Below, one piece after another: positions 16,585 to 26,210 of a stretch of DNA of 64,000 nt (positions are counted from its first letter, which is position 1; each line of letters opens with the position of its first letter). Source of the DNA: Williamsia deligens (GTDB lineage Bacteria; Actinomycetota; Actinomycetes; Mycobacteriales; Mycobacteriaceae); contig NZ_JAMTCI010000002.1 in assembly GCF_024171765.1 (NCBI RefSeq), forward strand, positions 62,001 to 126,000. Direction: 5' to 3'. Below the pieces are notes generated by a model. It made no database searches, had not been told where the DNA came from, and was given only the letters and a program-made list of their open reading frames with translations. The position numbers and the translations under genes were made by a program.

Positions 16585-17418
16585 TCAGCGTGTGCGGCGG
16601 CGGAACCGGTCGACGCGGTGCTGGACGCCCCACTCGAAGACCTTCATGAACGCCTCGCCGACGACCTCGCCACTCATCTTCGACTCGCCGATCTGGCGTT
16701 CGGTGAAGGTGATCGGCACCTCCGAGACCGTGAAACCGGCCTGGATGGTCCGCCACGCGAGGTCGATCTGGAAGCAGTAGCCGTGCGAGTCGACCGAGTC
16801 GAGGTCGATCTTCTGCAGCACCTCGCGGCGGTATGCGCGATAGCCGGCGGTGATGTCGCGGACGCCGACGCCCAGGGCGAGCCGTGAATAGGTGTTCGCA
16901 CCCTGCGACAGCCACTTGCGGCGCAGCGGCCAGTTGACCAGGGCGCCGCCGGGCACGTATCGCGAGCCGATCACCAGGTCGCTGCCCGCGTTGATCTTCT
17001 CGAGCAGGCGGTGCAGCTGCTCGGGGGCATGACTGCCGTCGGCGTCCATCTCGACGATGACGGTGTAGTCGCGCTCGAGTCCCCAGCCGAAGCCGGCGAT
17101 GTACGCGCCGCCGAGTCCGCTCTTCTCCGACCGGTGCATCACGTGGATGCGCGGGGCGGGACGCCCCTGGCCGTCGCGCTCGGCGAGGCTGTCGGCGAGG
17201 TCACCGGTGCCGTCCGGGCTGCCGTCGTCGACGACGAGCACGTGGACACCGGGCAACGCGCCGTGCAGTCGCTCGACGATCACCGGGAGGTTCTCGCGCT
17301 CGTTGTACGTCGGGATGATGACGAGGGTCCCGGACCCGTCGGTCCCGACCGTCGCGGGCACCGCCGCCGCTGCCGTCGGATCGGATGATCCCGACGCATC
17401 AGGGGTCCGTGACGTCAT
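16585..17418 (-). CDS. ppm1: Polyprenol monophosphomannose synthase (GT2)
   Basis: The 277-residue GT-A enzyme transfers mannose from GDP-mannose to polyprenyl phosphate, giving the lipid donor for lipomannan, lipoarabinomannan and protein O-mannosylation. Motifs are PTYNERENL (about 34), [15 protein letters not shown] (about 63), the metal-binding [13 protein letters not shown] and GSRYVPGG. The first 24 residues are disordered Ser/Ala/Thr-rich. The ATG at 17418 lies inside the end of lnt, overlapping it by 20 bases in another frame, so translation is likely coupled. In M. tuberculosis the two activities are one fused protein (Rv2051c); here they are separate, as in M. smegmatis. Confidence 0.95.
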   Translation of the reverse strand: MTSRTPDASGSSDPTAAAAVPATVGTDGSGTLVIIPTYNERENLPVIVERLHGALPGVHVLVVDDGSPDGTGDLADSLAERDGQGRPAPRIHVMHRSEKSGLGGAYIAGFGWGLERDYTVIVEMDADGSHAPEQLHRLLEKINAGSDLVIGSRYVPGGALVNWPLRRKWLSQGANTYSRLALGVGVRDITAGYRAYRREVLQKIDLDSVDSHGYCFQIDLAWRTIQAGFTVSEVPITFTERQIGESKMSGEVVGEAFMKVFEWGVQHRVDRFRRRTR

Positions 17419-19105
17419 CGATCTCCTCGGCGGTGTGGGCACCGGGCGCGGCCCCCTCGGGGCGCCCGGCCGGGCGCAAATGTTTCCCCAACCTAGTACG
17501 CGTGGCGAGCGCGACCAAAAAGCCTGCGACCGCGATCACGACGAGCACCGTCTGCGGGAGAGCCCCCAGCCGTGCCGCGGGGGTGCGGTCGGTCCGCAGG
17601 GTGATGTCGGCGCTCAGCGTCGCCGGGGTGAAGAACTGCGAGCGCTGCAGCAGCCGGCCGTCCGGGGCGACGACGGCGCTCACCCCGGTCGTCGCGGCGA
17701 CCACGACGGTCCGTCCGAGTTCGACCGCACGGACCTGGGACATCGCCAGCTGCTGGTAGGTCATCTGGGTGCGGCCGAAGGTGGCGTTGTTGGTGGGCAC
17801 GTAGAGCAGTTGCGCGCCCTGGTCGACCGCCTCACGTGGCGACCGGTCGAAGGCGATCTCCCAGCATGTCGACACGCCGACCGGCGCCGGCTGCGAGCGG
17901 CCGTCGACGGGCACCGTCAGCACCGATCGGCCGTCGCCGGGACGGAAGTTGCCCGCCTGGTCGGCGTAGGAGGAGAACATGCGGAAGAACGGCCGCCAGG
18001 GCAGGTATTCACCGAACGGCTGCACGATGTGCTTGTCGTACCGGCCGACCGGTCCGCGCGCCCCGTCCCAGACGAGGACGGTGTTGGTCGGCCGACCGTC
18101 GTCGTTGCGGATCAGCGTCCCCACCAGGATCGGGGCACCGACCGCCTGCGACGCCGCGGTGATCTCCTCGGCGGCGTCCTCGTTGTCGAGCGGGTCGATG
18201 TCGGAAGCGTTCTCCGGCCACAGCACGAGGTCGGGCCGGGGCCGGGTCCCGGCTCGGATCGCGTCGGCGAGACGGAAGGTCTCGCGGACGTGGTTGTCGA
18301 GGACGGCGCGCCGCTGGGCGGCGAAATCGAGCCCGAGGCGGGGGACGTTGCCCTGCACGGCGGCGACCGTGACGCGGCTCGAGGCCGGGCCGCGGTCGTC
18401 GGCGGCGTGCACGGACGGCCACATCGCCGCCGCGACGATCGGTCCGGCGAGTGCACACAGCAACGCTGTCGCCACCGGTCGGAGGAGAGCGTTCCGGCGC
18501 GAGCCCGTGGTCCCCGATCTGCGAAGTCGGGCCAGGACGATGACGACCTGCGCCAGTCCGGCCGCGGTCAGGGCGATCACGAAGCCCAGCAGCGGCACGC
18601 CGCCCAGCGCAGCGACCGGCAGCAGCGGGCTGCCCACCTGACCGAATGCGGTGGCACCCCAGGGGAACCCGCCGAACGGGAAGGACGACCGCGCCCATTC
18701 CACGGCGATCCAGCACAGCGCGAACCACACGGGCGCACCGGGTAGCCGGGCGGTGACGACCGCCGTCGCCCCGAACAGCGCACCGTAGATCGCCAGCGCG
18801 ACCGAGAGCGCGACCCACGGCAGCGGGCCGACGTACACGCCGATCCACGGGAGCAGAGGTAGCCAGAAGCACAGACCGAACACCAGGCCGCAGAACGCAC
18901 CGACGCGTGCCCGCGGGCGACCGACGACGATCGCGGCGTACAGCAGCCCGAGGGCGACGAGACCGAGCCACCAGAGGTTGCGGGGCGGGAACGCCCCCCA
19001 CATCGCCACGCCGCCGGCCCCGGCGACCGCGCCGCGGGCGAGTGTCGCGACGATCGGTCTGCGCGTCACCGCCTCGGGCGCCGACGGTGTGGTCGTGCTG
19101 GTCAC
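17399..19105 (-). CDS. lnt: Apolipoprotein N-acyltransferase
   Basis: The 568-residue membrane enzyme adds the third acyl chain to the N terminus of lipoproteins. The N-terminal half has about six transmembrane helices; the C-terminal half is a nitrilase domain with the Glu in [10 protein letters not shown], the Lys in [18 protein letters not shown], and the Cys in [13 protein letters not shown] last transmembrane segment ([20 protein letters not shown]) lies near residue 540. The GTG at 19105 overlaps the amidohydrolase stop as GTGA; the longer open frame upstream is antisense-like and rejected. Its 3' end overlaps ppm1 by 20 bases, keeping acylation and mannosylation genes together. Confidence 0.93.
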   Translation of the reverse strand: MTSTTTPSAPEAVTRRPIVATLARGAVAGAGGVAMWGAFPPRNLWWLGLVALGLLYAAIVVGRPRARVGAFCGLVFGLCFWLPLLPWIGVYVGPLPWVALSVALAIYGALFGATAVVTARLPGAPVWFALCWIAVEWARSSFPFGGFPWGATAFGQVGSPLLPVAALGGVPLLGFVIALTAAGLAQVVIVLARLRRSGTTGSRRNALLRPVATALLCALAGPIVAAAMWPSVHAADDRGPASSRVTVAAVQGNVPRLGLDFAAQRRAVLDNHVRETFRLADAIRAGTRPRPDLVLWPENASDIDPLDNEDAAEEITAASQAVGAPILVGTLIRNDDGRPTNTVLVWDGARGPVGRYDKHIVQPFGEYLPWRPFFRMFSSYADQAGNFRPGDGRSVLTVPVDGRSQPAPVGVSTCWEIAFDRSPREAVDQGAQLLYVPTNNATFGRTQMTYQQLAMSQVRAVELGRTVVVAATTGVSAVVAPDGRLLQRSQFFTPATLSADITLRTDRTPAARLGALPQTVLVVIAVAGFLVALATRTRLGKHLRPAGRPEGAAPGAHTAEEIDDVTDP

Positions 19106-20712
19106 GCCGGCGACCGGCGGTAGATCTCGCGCCCGCCGCGCACCGTACGCAGACACGTGGGGAGCTCCACCCCCGGCGAGACGTCCGGCAACGGTGGCGT
19201 CCGGGATCGCGGGTCGGTGGACCACCGCTGGACCGATTCCGCGGAGCCGGCGGTGACGAGTTCCCCCGCCTCCCAGATCGCGTAGTCGGCGGGCGCGCCC
19301 GGCACGAGGGTCCCGAGCGCGGGGTCCCGCTCGCCCGCGGCACGCCAGCCGCCGCGGGTGCAGGCGGCGAAGGCCGCCCGCGGGGACACCGCGCTGACAG
19401 GGTTGTGGTGGTTCACCGCGGCCCGGATCTGCGACCACGGGTCGATGCCGGTCACCGGGGAGTCGGAGCTGAAGGCGAGCGCGACGCCCGCGCGGGCGAG
19501 GGCGGCGAAATCGTTGAGCTCGGTCCCACGGGGCACGCCGAGCCTCTGCTCGTAGAGGTCGCCGGGACCACCCCAGAGGGCGTCGAACATGGGTTGCATG
19601 CTCGCGGTCACACCGGCGCGGGCGAGGGTCGCGGCGGCGTGGGCGTCGACCATCTCCGCATGCTCGACGCGATGGGCGCACCGCGCGACGGCGACGGTGC
19701 CGAACTCCTCGATCACGGTGTCCATCGCGGCCACCAGACACCGGGTGGCGGCGTCGCCGATCAGGTGGAACCCGGCCTGGATCCCCGCCTCGGTGCAGGC
19801 GCGCAGGTGCGCCAGCACGGCCTCGTCGTCGAGGTAGGACACACCGGAGTTGCCGGGGTCGTCGGTGTAGGGCGCACACAGCCAGGCGGTGTGCGAGCCG
19901 ATGGCGCCGTCGATGAACAGGTCACCGGCGAGGCCGTGTGCGCCCGTGGCGGCGAGCAGCGACCGCGCGTCGTCGGCGTCGGTGACCGCCTGTCCCCAGT
20001 AGCGCCGGACCTCGACGGGGTGCTCCAGCCGCGCGATCGCCGCGAGGTCGTTCAGTCCGCTGATGTCGGGCCCGGCGTTCTCGTGCACCGCGACCACACC
20101 GTGGGCCACGGCGTCGTCGAGCGCACGTCGCTGGGCACGCTCGCGTTGCGCGGGTCCGAGCAGCTCGCGCGCCGCTCCCCGCACGAGGTGATGCGCCTCC
20201 GCGGTGAGCGGGAGGTCGGGGTGGAAGCCGTGGGCGTCGGTGAGGCCGCCTGCGATGAGGCGCAGCGCCGACGAGGCCACCGCGGAGTGCTCGTCGATAC
20301 GGGCGAGGTACACGGGACGGTCGCCGACGATGGCGTCCACCTCGGAGGTGGTCGGTGGGGTGTCGTCGACCCAGCGCGACGAATCCCACCCCAGTCCCCA
20401 CACGAGGTCCCCGCCCGGGGTCCGCGCGACGTGGTCGCGCAGACGGCGTAGGCAGTCGTCACGGTCCTTCGCGTCGTCCAGGTCGAGCCCGTCGAGGGCC
20501 AGCCCCGTCGACGTCAGGTGGACGTGCGAGTCGACGAATGCGGGTGCGACGAACGCGCCCCGCAGGTCCTCGGTCTCGACACCCGGGTGCAGAGCGCGTC
20601 CGACGTCATCGGTGCCGACCCAGGCGATGACACCGTCGGTGACGACGAAGGCCGTGGCGTCCGGGGATGCCGGTGTGTAGACGTGTCCCCCGACGAACAG
20701 TTGCGTTCCCAC
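19102..20712 (-). CDS. YtcJ-like amidohydrolase (Amidohydro_3)
   Basis: This 536-residue metal-dependent hydrolase has the HxH pair in FVDSHVHLTSTGL near residue 63, the YLARIDEHSAVAS strand, later His residues in AGFHLIGDAATRC and VARCAHRVEHAEMV, and the metal-site Asp in FSSDSPVTGIDPW. Homologues hydrolyse N-substituted or formyl amides; the substrate is unknown. A protein of this size occurs in the same place in mycobacteria (Rv2052c by my recollection), between the fxsA and lnt/ppm1 homologues, so a link to envelope metabolism is possible but unproved. The start is GTG at 20712, 36 bases after fxsA on the same strand; no signal peptide is seen. Confidence 0.82.
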   Translation of the reverse strand: MGTQLFVGGHVYTPASPDATAFVVTDGVIAWVGTDDVGRALHPGVETEDLRGAFVAPAFVDSHVHLTSTGLALDGLDLDDAKDRDDCLRRLRDHVARTPGGDLVWGLGWDSSRWVDDTPPTTSEVDAIVGDRPVYLARIDEHSAVASSALRLIAGGLTDAHGFHPDLPLTAEAHHLVRGAARELLGPAQRERAQRRALDDAVAHGVVAVHENAGPDISGLNDLAAIARLEHPVEVRRYWGQAVTDADDARSLLAATGAHGLAGDLFIDGAIGSHTAWLCAPYTDDPGNSGVSYLDDEAVLAHLRACTEAGIQAGFHLIGDAATRCLVAAMDTVIEEFGTVAVARCAHRVEHAEMVDAHAAATLARAGVTASMQPMFDALWGGPGDLYEQRLGVPRGTELNDFAALARAGVALAFSSDSPVTGIDPWSQIRAAVNHHNPVSAVSPRAAFAACTRGGWRAAGERDPALGTLVPGAPADYAIWEAGELVTAGSAESVQRWSTDPRSRTPPLPDVSPGVELPTCLRTVRGGREIYRRSPA

Positions 20713-20748
20713 GAGAGATCAGTCTGCCCTGCGACGCCCGCGGGTCGT

Positions 20749-21213
20749 TCAGCGCAGCCGGTAGCGGCCGTCGGGTGCGGGGCTCGTCGGGTCGACGACC
20801 TCCCCCTCGACGACTGTCACGCCACCCCGGGCCATCGGTCCGAAGCGCTCGACGACGCGGGCCATGCGGCGCGCACCGACAGCCGCGACGGCCGGTCGGG
20901 CGAGGGCGCGGACCGGCGGGAGCAGCAGCAGGATGCCCACGACGGTGCTCACCAACCCGGGGACGAACAGCAGCACTGTCGCGAACGCCAGCAGCGCGGC
21001 GTCGGTGAGGGACCGGGCCGAAGCGGCCGTCCCCGCCTGTGCGATCCGCAGGTCCGCGAAGACGCGTGCGCCCTGGCGACGCAGCAACGCGAACCCGACG
21101 ACGATCGCGGCGAGGGTCGCGAGCACCGTCCACCAGAACCCGATCGCCCAGACCAGACCGGCGAAGGCCGCGATCTCCACGGCGAGGTAACCGACGAACA
21201 CTGCGAGCTTCAT
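20749..21213 (-). CDS. fxsA: FxsA family membrane protein
   Basis: The 154-residue protein has four hydrophobic segments. The family block FADLRIAQAGTA follows the first pair, LFVPGLVSTVVGILLLLPPVR is the second pair, and a short cytoplasmic tail contains VVEGEVVD, as in other FxsA proteins. FxsA was named for suppressing phage-T7 exclusion by F plasmids in E. coli; its normal cellular role is unknown. The ATG at 21213 has GGAGGGA just upstream; the longer frame to 21288 overlaps cobN and is not used. It lies between cobN and the amidohydrolase gene on one strand, probably in one transcript with lnt and ppm1. Confidence 0.88.
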   Translation of the reverse strand: MKLAVFVGYLAVEIAAFAGLVWAIGFWWTVLATLAAIVVGFALLRRQGARVFADLRIAQAGTAASARSLTDAALLAFATVLLFVPGLVSTVVGILLLLPPVRALARPAVAAVGARRMARVVERFGPMARGGVTVVEGEVVDPTSPAPDGRYRLR

Positions 21214-21265
21214 GTCCCTCCAACGACCGGGACGCCCGATTTTCTCCCGACCCGGCAGATCCGGT

Positions 21266-24200
21266 CTACTGACCGCCCTCGATGTCACCCTCGGTCTCGA
21301 GGAACACCTGCTGCAGCCGGCCCAGCGTCTCGGGGTCCGGGTCCTTCCACATCTCGCGACCCGACGCCTCCAGGAGGCGTTCGGTGATGCCGTGCAGCGC
21401 CCAGGGGTTGGACTTGGTCATGAACTCACGGTTGGTCTCGTCGAAGACGTACGACTGCGCGAGCTGCTCGTACATCCAGTCGGCGACGACATCGGTGGTC
21501 GCGTCGTACCCGAAGAGGTAGTCGACCGTCGCCGCCATCTCGAACGCGCCCTTGTAACCGTGGCGCTGCATCGCGGCGATCCAGCGGGGGTTGACCACCC
21601 GCGCACGGAACACGCGCGAGGTCTCCTCCGACAGGGTGCGGGTCTTCACCGTGTCCGGGCGGGTGCTGTCGCCGATGTAGGCCTCCGGCGACCGGCCGGT
21701 CAGCGCGCGGACCGTCGCGACCATGCCGCCGTGGTACTGGAAGTAGTCGTCGGAGTCGGCGATGTCGTGTTCGCGGGTGTCGGTGTTCTTCGCCGCGACC
21801 GCGATCCGGCGGTAGGCCGACCGCATGTCGTCGACAGCGGCCACGCCGTCGAGCCCGCGCCCGTACGCATACCCGCCCCAGGCGGTGTAGACCTCCGCCA
21901 TGTCCTCGTCGGTCCGCCACTGTTTGGAGTCGATCAACTGCAGCAGGCCCGCACCGTAGGTGCCGGGCTTCGATCCGAAGACACGGGTCGTGGCGCGTCG
22001 TCGGTCGCCGTGGAGCTCGACGTCGGCGCGGGTGTGCGCCGCGACGAAGTTGACGTCGTCGGGCTCGTCGAGATCGGACACGAGACGCACGGCGTCGTCG
22101 AGCATGGTCACGACGTGCGGGAACGCGTCGCGGAAGAAGCCCGAGATGCGCACGGTCACATCGATGCGGGGCCGGCCGAGTTCGTCGAGGTCGATGACCT
22201 CGAGGTCACGCACCCGTCGAGATGCCTCGTCCCACACCGGCATCACGCCCATCAGCGCGAGCACCTCGGCGATGTCGTCCCCGGAGGTGCGCATCGCGCT
22301 GGTCCCCCACACCGACAGCCCGACCGACCGCGGGTACTCGCCGTGGTCGGCCTGGTAGCGCTCGAGCAGTGAGTCCGCCATCGCCCGCCCGGTCTCCCAC
22401 GCCAGTCGTGACGGGACCGCCTTGGGATCGACGGAGTAGAAGTTGCGTCCGGTCGGCAGCACGTTGATGAGCCCGCGCAGCGGTGACCCGCTGGGACCGG
22501 CCGGGATGAATCCGCCGTCGAGGGCGTGCAGGACGCGTACGACCTCCTGGTCCGTCTGCCGCAGGCGCGGGACGACCTCGGCGGCCGCGAAGTCGAGGAT
22601 CTCGCCCACCGCGGCCGGGTGATCGGCGGCGATCGTCGCGACCTCCTCACGCCGCCAGTCGGCCTTGCCGCACGCGGCGACCAGCTCGCGGGCCACGTGC
22701 TCGACACGATCGGTGTCGTCGCGGGAGGCCTCTCCCTCGGCAAGACCGAGGGCTTCCCGCAGGCCGGGGAGGCTGCGCGTCCCGCCCCACAGCTGTCGGG
22801 CGCGCAGCATGGCCAGCACCAGGTCGACCTCGACGTCGTCGGCCGGCGGCGCGCCCAGGATGTGCAGACCGTCGCGGATCTGGACGTCCTTGATCTCGCA
22901 CAGCCATCCGTCGACGTGCAGCAACATGTCGTCGAAGACCTCTTCGTCCGGGCGCTCGGTCAGTCCGAGGTCGGAGTCCATCTTCGCCGCCTGCAGCAAC
23001 GTCCAGATCTGCTGGCGGATCGCCGGCAGCTTCGACGGGTCGAGGGTCGAGATGTTCGCGTGCTCGTCGAGCAGCTGTTCGAGCCGGGCGATGTCGCCGT
23101 AGCTCTCGGCACGCGCCATCGGGGGGATCAGGTGGTCGACGAGGGTCGCGTGGGCGCGGCGCTTGGCCTGCGTGCCCTCGCCCGGGTCGTTGACGAGGAA
23201 CGGGTAGATCAGCGGCAGGTCACCGATCGCGGCGTCGGTACCGCACGAGGCGGACATGCCCAGTGTCTTGCCCGGCAGCCATTCGAGGTTGCCGTGCTTG
23301 CCGACATGGACGACGGCGTCGGCACCGAAACCGTTCTCGCGGTCCGCGACCCACCGGTAGCAGGCCAGATAGTGGTGCGACGGCGGCAGATCGGGGTCGT
23401 GGTAGATCGCGACCGGGTTCTCGCCGAACCCGCGGGGCGGCTGCACCATCAGCACGACGTTGCCGAACGTCTTCGCCGCGATGACGACGTCGCCGGCGTC
23501 GTTCGCCGACCGGTCGACGTAGAGCTCTCCGGGTGCGGCACCCCAGTGTTCGACGACGGCGTCGCGTAGCCCCGGGTCCAGGGCGTCGAACCAGGGTCGG
23601 TAGTGCTGGGCGGACAGGCGGATGGGGTTGGCGGCCAACGCCTCCTCGGTCAACCAGTCCGGGTCCTGGCCTCCCGCGGCGATCAGCGAGTGGATCAGGG
23701 CGTCGGAGTCGTTCTCGGCGAGTCCGGGGATCGCGTCGGGCCCGGATTCCGGACCGATGTCGTACCCGGCGTCGCGCATCGCCCGCAGCAGGGCCAGGAC
23801 GCTGGCCGGGGTGTCGAGTCCCACCGCGTTGCCGATCCGCGCGTGCTTCGTCGGGTAGGCCGACAGCATGATCGCGATGCGCCGCTGCGGCGCGGGGGTC
23901 GAGCGCAGTCGCGCATAGGAGGTCGCGATGCCGGCGACACGCCCGCACCGCTCGTGGTCGGGGGCGTACCAGGGCAGGCCGTCGTCGCCGAACTCCTTGA
24001 ACGAGAACGGGACCGTGATGATCCGACCGTCGAACTCGGGCACCGCGACCTGCGTGGCGACGTCCAGCGGGGACATGCCGTCGTCGTTCTCGTCCCACGT
24101 CGCGCGCGACGACGTGAGGCACAGGCCCTGCAGGATCGGCACGTCCAGGGACGCGAGACGTTCGATGTTCCACGCGTCGTCGTCCTCGCCCGCCGACGCG

Positions 24201-24871
24201 GTCGCGGGAACGGCGCCACCGGCCGCCAGGACGGTCACGACCAGTGCGTCGGCCTGTCGGAGCGTGTCGATGAGGTCGTCGGGCGCCGTACGCAGCGACG
24301 CGCAGTAGATCGGCAGCGATCGCGCGCCTCGTGCCTCGATCGCGTCGCACAGCGCATGGATGTAGCCGACGTTGCCCGCGAGGTGCTGGGCGCGGTAGTA
24401 GAGCACCGCGACCGTGGGGCCGTCCTGGACCTGTGTCGACTGGGGGCGTTCGAGGAGTCCCCAGTGCGGTGTGACGCTCGGCGGAGCGAAGACGGCGCCG
24501 GTCATCAGGACGGTGTCGGAGAGGAACCCGTGCAGCGCGACGAGGTTGTCGACCCCGCCCTGGGCGAGGTAGTTGTGCGCCTCGGCGGCGACACCGCCGG
24601 GAACCGTCGACAGCGACATCAGGTCGGGGTCGGGAAGTTGCTCGCCGGAGAGCACGACGGTCGGCAGTCCGTGCGCGAGCACGGCGTCCAGCCCGTCCTC
24701 CCAGGCGCGGCGACCACCGAGTATGCGGACGACGACGAGGTCTGCCCCGGCGAACAGCTCGGGCAGGTCGTCCTCGGGCAGCAGACGTGCGGGGTTGGCC
24801 ACCCGATAGTCGGCGCCGGACGCCTTCGCGGTGATGAGGTCGGTGTCCGAGGTGGACAGCAGGACGATCAC
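21266..24871 (-). CDS. cobN: Aerobic cobaltochelatase subunit CobN
   Basis: CobN is the large subunit of the ATP-dependent cobaltochelatase (with CobS and CobT) that inserts cobalt into hydrogenobyrinic acid a,c-diamide. The 1201-residue protein follows mycobacterial CobN throughout, for example LLSTSDTDL at the start, PILQGLCLTS, FSAYPTKHARIGNAVGLDTP-type sequence, MVQPPRGFGENPVAIYHDPD and VGKHGNLEWLPGKTLGMSAS. The GTG at 24871 is preferred because GGGAGG lies 6 bases before it and the protein then begins, like the recalled M. tuberculosis protein, next to the first beta strand; starts at 24916 (ATG) and 24940 (GTG) have no ribosome-binding site. CobS and CobT are not in the window. Confidence 0.95.
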   Translation of the reverse strand: MIVLLSTSDTDLITAKASGADYRVANPARLLPEDDLPELFAGADLVVVRILGGRRAWEDGLDAVLAHGLPTVVLSGEQLPDPDLMSLSTVPGGVAAEAHNYLAQGGVDNLVALHGFLSDTVLMTGAVFAPPSVTPHWGLLERPQSTQVQDGPTVAVLYYRAQHLAGNVGYIHALCDAIEARGARSLPIYCASLRTAPDDLIDTLRQADALVVTVLAAGGAVPATASAGEDDDAWNIERLASLDVPILQGLCLTSSRATWDENDDGMSPLDVATQVAVPEFDGRIITVPFSFKEFGDDGLPWYAPDHERCGRVAGIATSYARLRSTPAPQRRIAIMLSAYPTKHARIGNAVGLDTPASVLALLRAMRDAGYDIGPESGPDAIPGLAENDSDALIHSLIAAGGQDPDWLTEEALAANPIRLSAQHYRPWFDALDPGLRDAVVEHWGAAPGELYVDRSANDAGDVVIAAKTFGNVVLMVQPPRGFGENPVAIYHDPDLPPSHHYLACYRWVADRENGFGADAVVHVGKHGNLEWLPGKTLGMSASCGTDAAIGDLPLIYPFLVNDPGEGTQAKRRAHATLVDHLIPPMARAESYGDIARLEQLLDEHANISTLDPSKLPAIRQQIWTLLQAAKMDSDLGLTERPDEEVFDDMLLHVDGWLCEIKDVQIRDGLHILGAPPADDVEVDLVLAMLRARQLWGGTRSLPGLREALGLAEGEASRDDTDRVEHVARELVAACGKADWRREEVATIAADHPAAVGEILDFAAAEVVPRLRQTDQEVVRVLHALDGGFIPAGPSGSPLRGLINVLPTGRNFYSVDPKAVPSRLAWETGRAMADSLLERYQADHGEYPRSVGLSVWGTSAMRTSGDDIAEVLALMGVMPVWDEASRRVRDLEVIDLDELGRPRIDVTVRISGFFRDAFPHVVTMLDDAVRLVSDLDEPDDVNFVAAHTRADVELHGDRRRATTRVFGSKPGTYGAGLLQLIDSKQWRTDEDMAEVYTAWGGYAYGRGLDGVAAVDDMRSAYRRIAVAAKNTDTREHDIADSDDYFQYHGGMVATVRALTGRSPEAYIGDSTRPDTVKTRTLSEETSRVFRARVVNPRWIAAMQRHGYKGAFEMAATVDYLFGYDATTDVVADWMYEQLAQSYVFDETNREFMTKSNPWALHGITERLLEASGREMWKDPDPETLGRLQQVFLETEGDIEGGQ

Positions 24872-24935
24872 GAATTGCCTCCCGACCGGGTTCTCGCGCC
24901 CGGCGTCGACGGTCATCGGGAGAGGGGTCTGACTC

Positions 24936-24954
24936 GACACCGCGACGCGGTGTC
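24936..24954. repeat. Perfect 9-bp palindrome between cobN and cobG (possible operator)
   Basis: GACACCGCG, one A, then CGCGGTGTC: a perfect inverted repeat in the 162-base divergent spacer. A smaller one, GACCG-TAC-CGGTC, lies at 24967-24979. Neither is part of a recognisable cobalamin riboswitch. A dimeric repressor site is a reasonable guess. Confidence 0.5.
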
Positions 24955-25021
24955 ACACAGTGGCGCGACCGTACCGGTCTCGCACCGGCTTCCCGACTGC
25001 CCGATCGGATGGTCCTCACCC

Positions 25022-25027
25022 TAGCCT
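25022..25027 (+). promoter_or_regulatory. -10 box (TAGCCT) of a probable leaderless cobG promoter
   Basis: TAGCCT is followed by 6 bases and the ATG at 25034. It lies just to the cobG side of the palindromes in the cobN-cobG spacer. Confidence 0.5.
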
Positions 25028-25033
25028 GGAGTG

Positions 25034-26197
25034 ATGTCCCGCCCGAGTGACCGCTGCCCCGGTGTGCTCGATCCGCATCCTGCCGCCGACGGGCTCGTCG
25101 CACGCATCCGACTGCCCGGCGGCGTGGTCACCCCCGACCAGATGCGTGCCCTGGCCGCGTTCGCCGCCGATCGCGGTGACGGCCACCTCGAGCTCACCGG
25201 ACGCGCGAACGTCCAGGTCCGCGGGCTGTCGGTGGTCGACGACGACGCGATCGAGGGACTGCGTGAGGCCGGTCTCCTCCCGTCCGGCGCGCACGATCGG
25301 GTGCGCAACGTGCTGGTCTCCCCGCTGTCGGGCCGCATCGGTGGTCGCGGAGACGTGCGTCCGCTCGCCGCGGACCTCGACGCGGCTCTGCTCGACGACG
25401 CCGTTCTCGTCGACCTGCCGGGGCGGTTCCTGTTCGGTCTCGACGACGGTCACGGGGACGTGGTCGCCCATGGTCCCGACGTCGGTGTCTTTGCCCGCGA
25501 CGATGCGTCGTGTGAGATCGTCCTCGGCGGCGCCCGCACGGGACGGGTGGTGGACACCGGGTCGGCCGTCGCCGTCCTCATCGCTCTGGCGCGGGAGTTC
25601 CTACGTCGACGAGGCGACCGGTGGCGCGTCGCCGACCTCGACGCCGATGTCCGCGCCGAGGTGGTCGGCGTCCTCGACACCCTGACGTCTCCCGCGGACG
25701 GGGCCCCGGTCACCGCGCTCCCGTCCGACGGCCCGCTCGTGGGGTGGTTCGACCAGGACGACGGCGCGGTCATGCTGGGCGCCGTGGTGGAGCTTGCCCG
25801 CATCCCCTCCCGGACCGCCGAGTTCCTCGCCGCGATCGAGCACCCGATCGTGGTCACCGCGGACCGGGAGATCCTCGTGTGTGATCTCGCCGACGGAGTC
25901 GCCGACACGGTCGTGCGCGTGCTCGCGCCGATGGGCGTGATCTTCGACGCCACCTCACCGTGGGCGCGGGTGTCGGCGTGCGCCGGCGCGCCCGGCTGCG
26001 CGAAGTCGTACGCCGACGTCCGGGGTGATCTGACCGCCCATGTCGCGGCCCGCGATGCGGACGACCCGCAGCTCGCCGGGCGCCAGCACTGGGTGGGCTG
26101 CGATCGCGGTTGTGGAACACCGCACACCCCCCACCTGCGCGTGACTGCCGGACCCGACGGGTACCGCCGGGACCGCATCGGTGACGAGCATGTCTAG
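25034..26197 (+). CDS. cobG: Precorrin-3B synthase
   Basis: CobG oxidises precorrin-3A to precorrin-3B with molecular oxygen, using a [4Fe-4S] centre; it marks the aerobic cobalamin route. The 387-residue protein shows the sulfite/nitrite-reductase ferredoxin-like repeats (HLELTGRANVQVRGL near residue 52) and the cluster Cys in VSACAGAPGCAKSYADV and WVGCDRGCGTP near the C terminus. ATG 25034 is used; a GTG one codon earlier is the alternative. The gene starts divergently from cobN and is followed by cobH after 13 bases. Confidence 0.92.
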   Translation: MSRPSDRCPGVLDPHPAADGLVARIRLPGGVVTPDQMRALAAFAADRGDGHLELTGRANVQVRGLSVVDDDAIEGLREAGLLPSGAHDRVRNVLVSPLSGRIGGRGDVRPLAADLDAALLDDAVLVDLPGRFLFGLDDGHGDVVAHGPDVGVFARDDASCEIVLGGARTGRVVDTGSAVAVLIALAREFLRRRGDRWRVADLDADVRAEVVGVLDTLTSPADGAPVTALPSDGPLVGWFDQDDGAVMLGAVVELARIPSRTAEFLAAIEHPIVVTADREILVCDLADGVADTVVRVLAPMGVIFDATSPWARVSACAGAPGCAKSYADVRGDLTAHVAARDADDPQLAGRQHWVGCDRGCGTPHTPHLRVTAGPDGYRRDRIGDEHV

Positions 26198-26210
26198 GGT
26201 GAGGCCCGAC

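Noticed and set aside
19106-19879. N-terminal extension of Lnt through the amidohydrolase gene
   Set aside because: The extra residues are Arg/Gly-rich with no membrane segment, and the GTG at 19105 overlaps the upstream stop in the usual way.
24872-25033. Cobalamin riboswitch between cobN and cobG
   Set aside because: The spacer is 162 bases, shared by two divergent genes, with no recognisable B12-box; only short palindromes are present.
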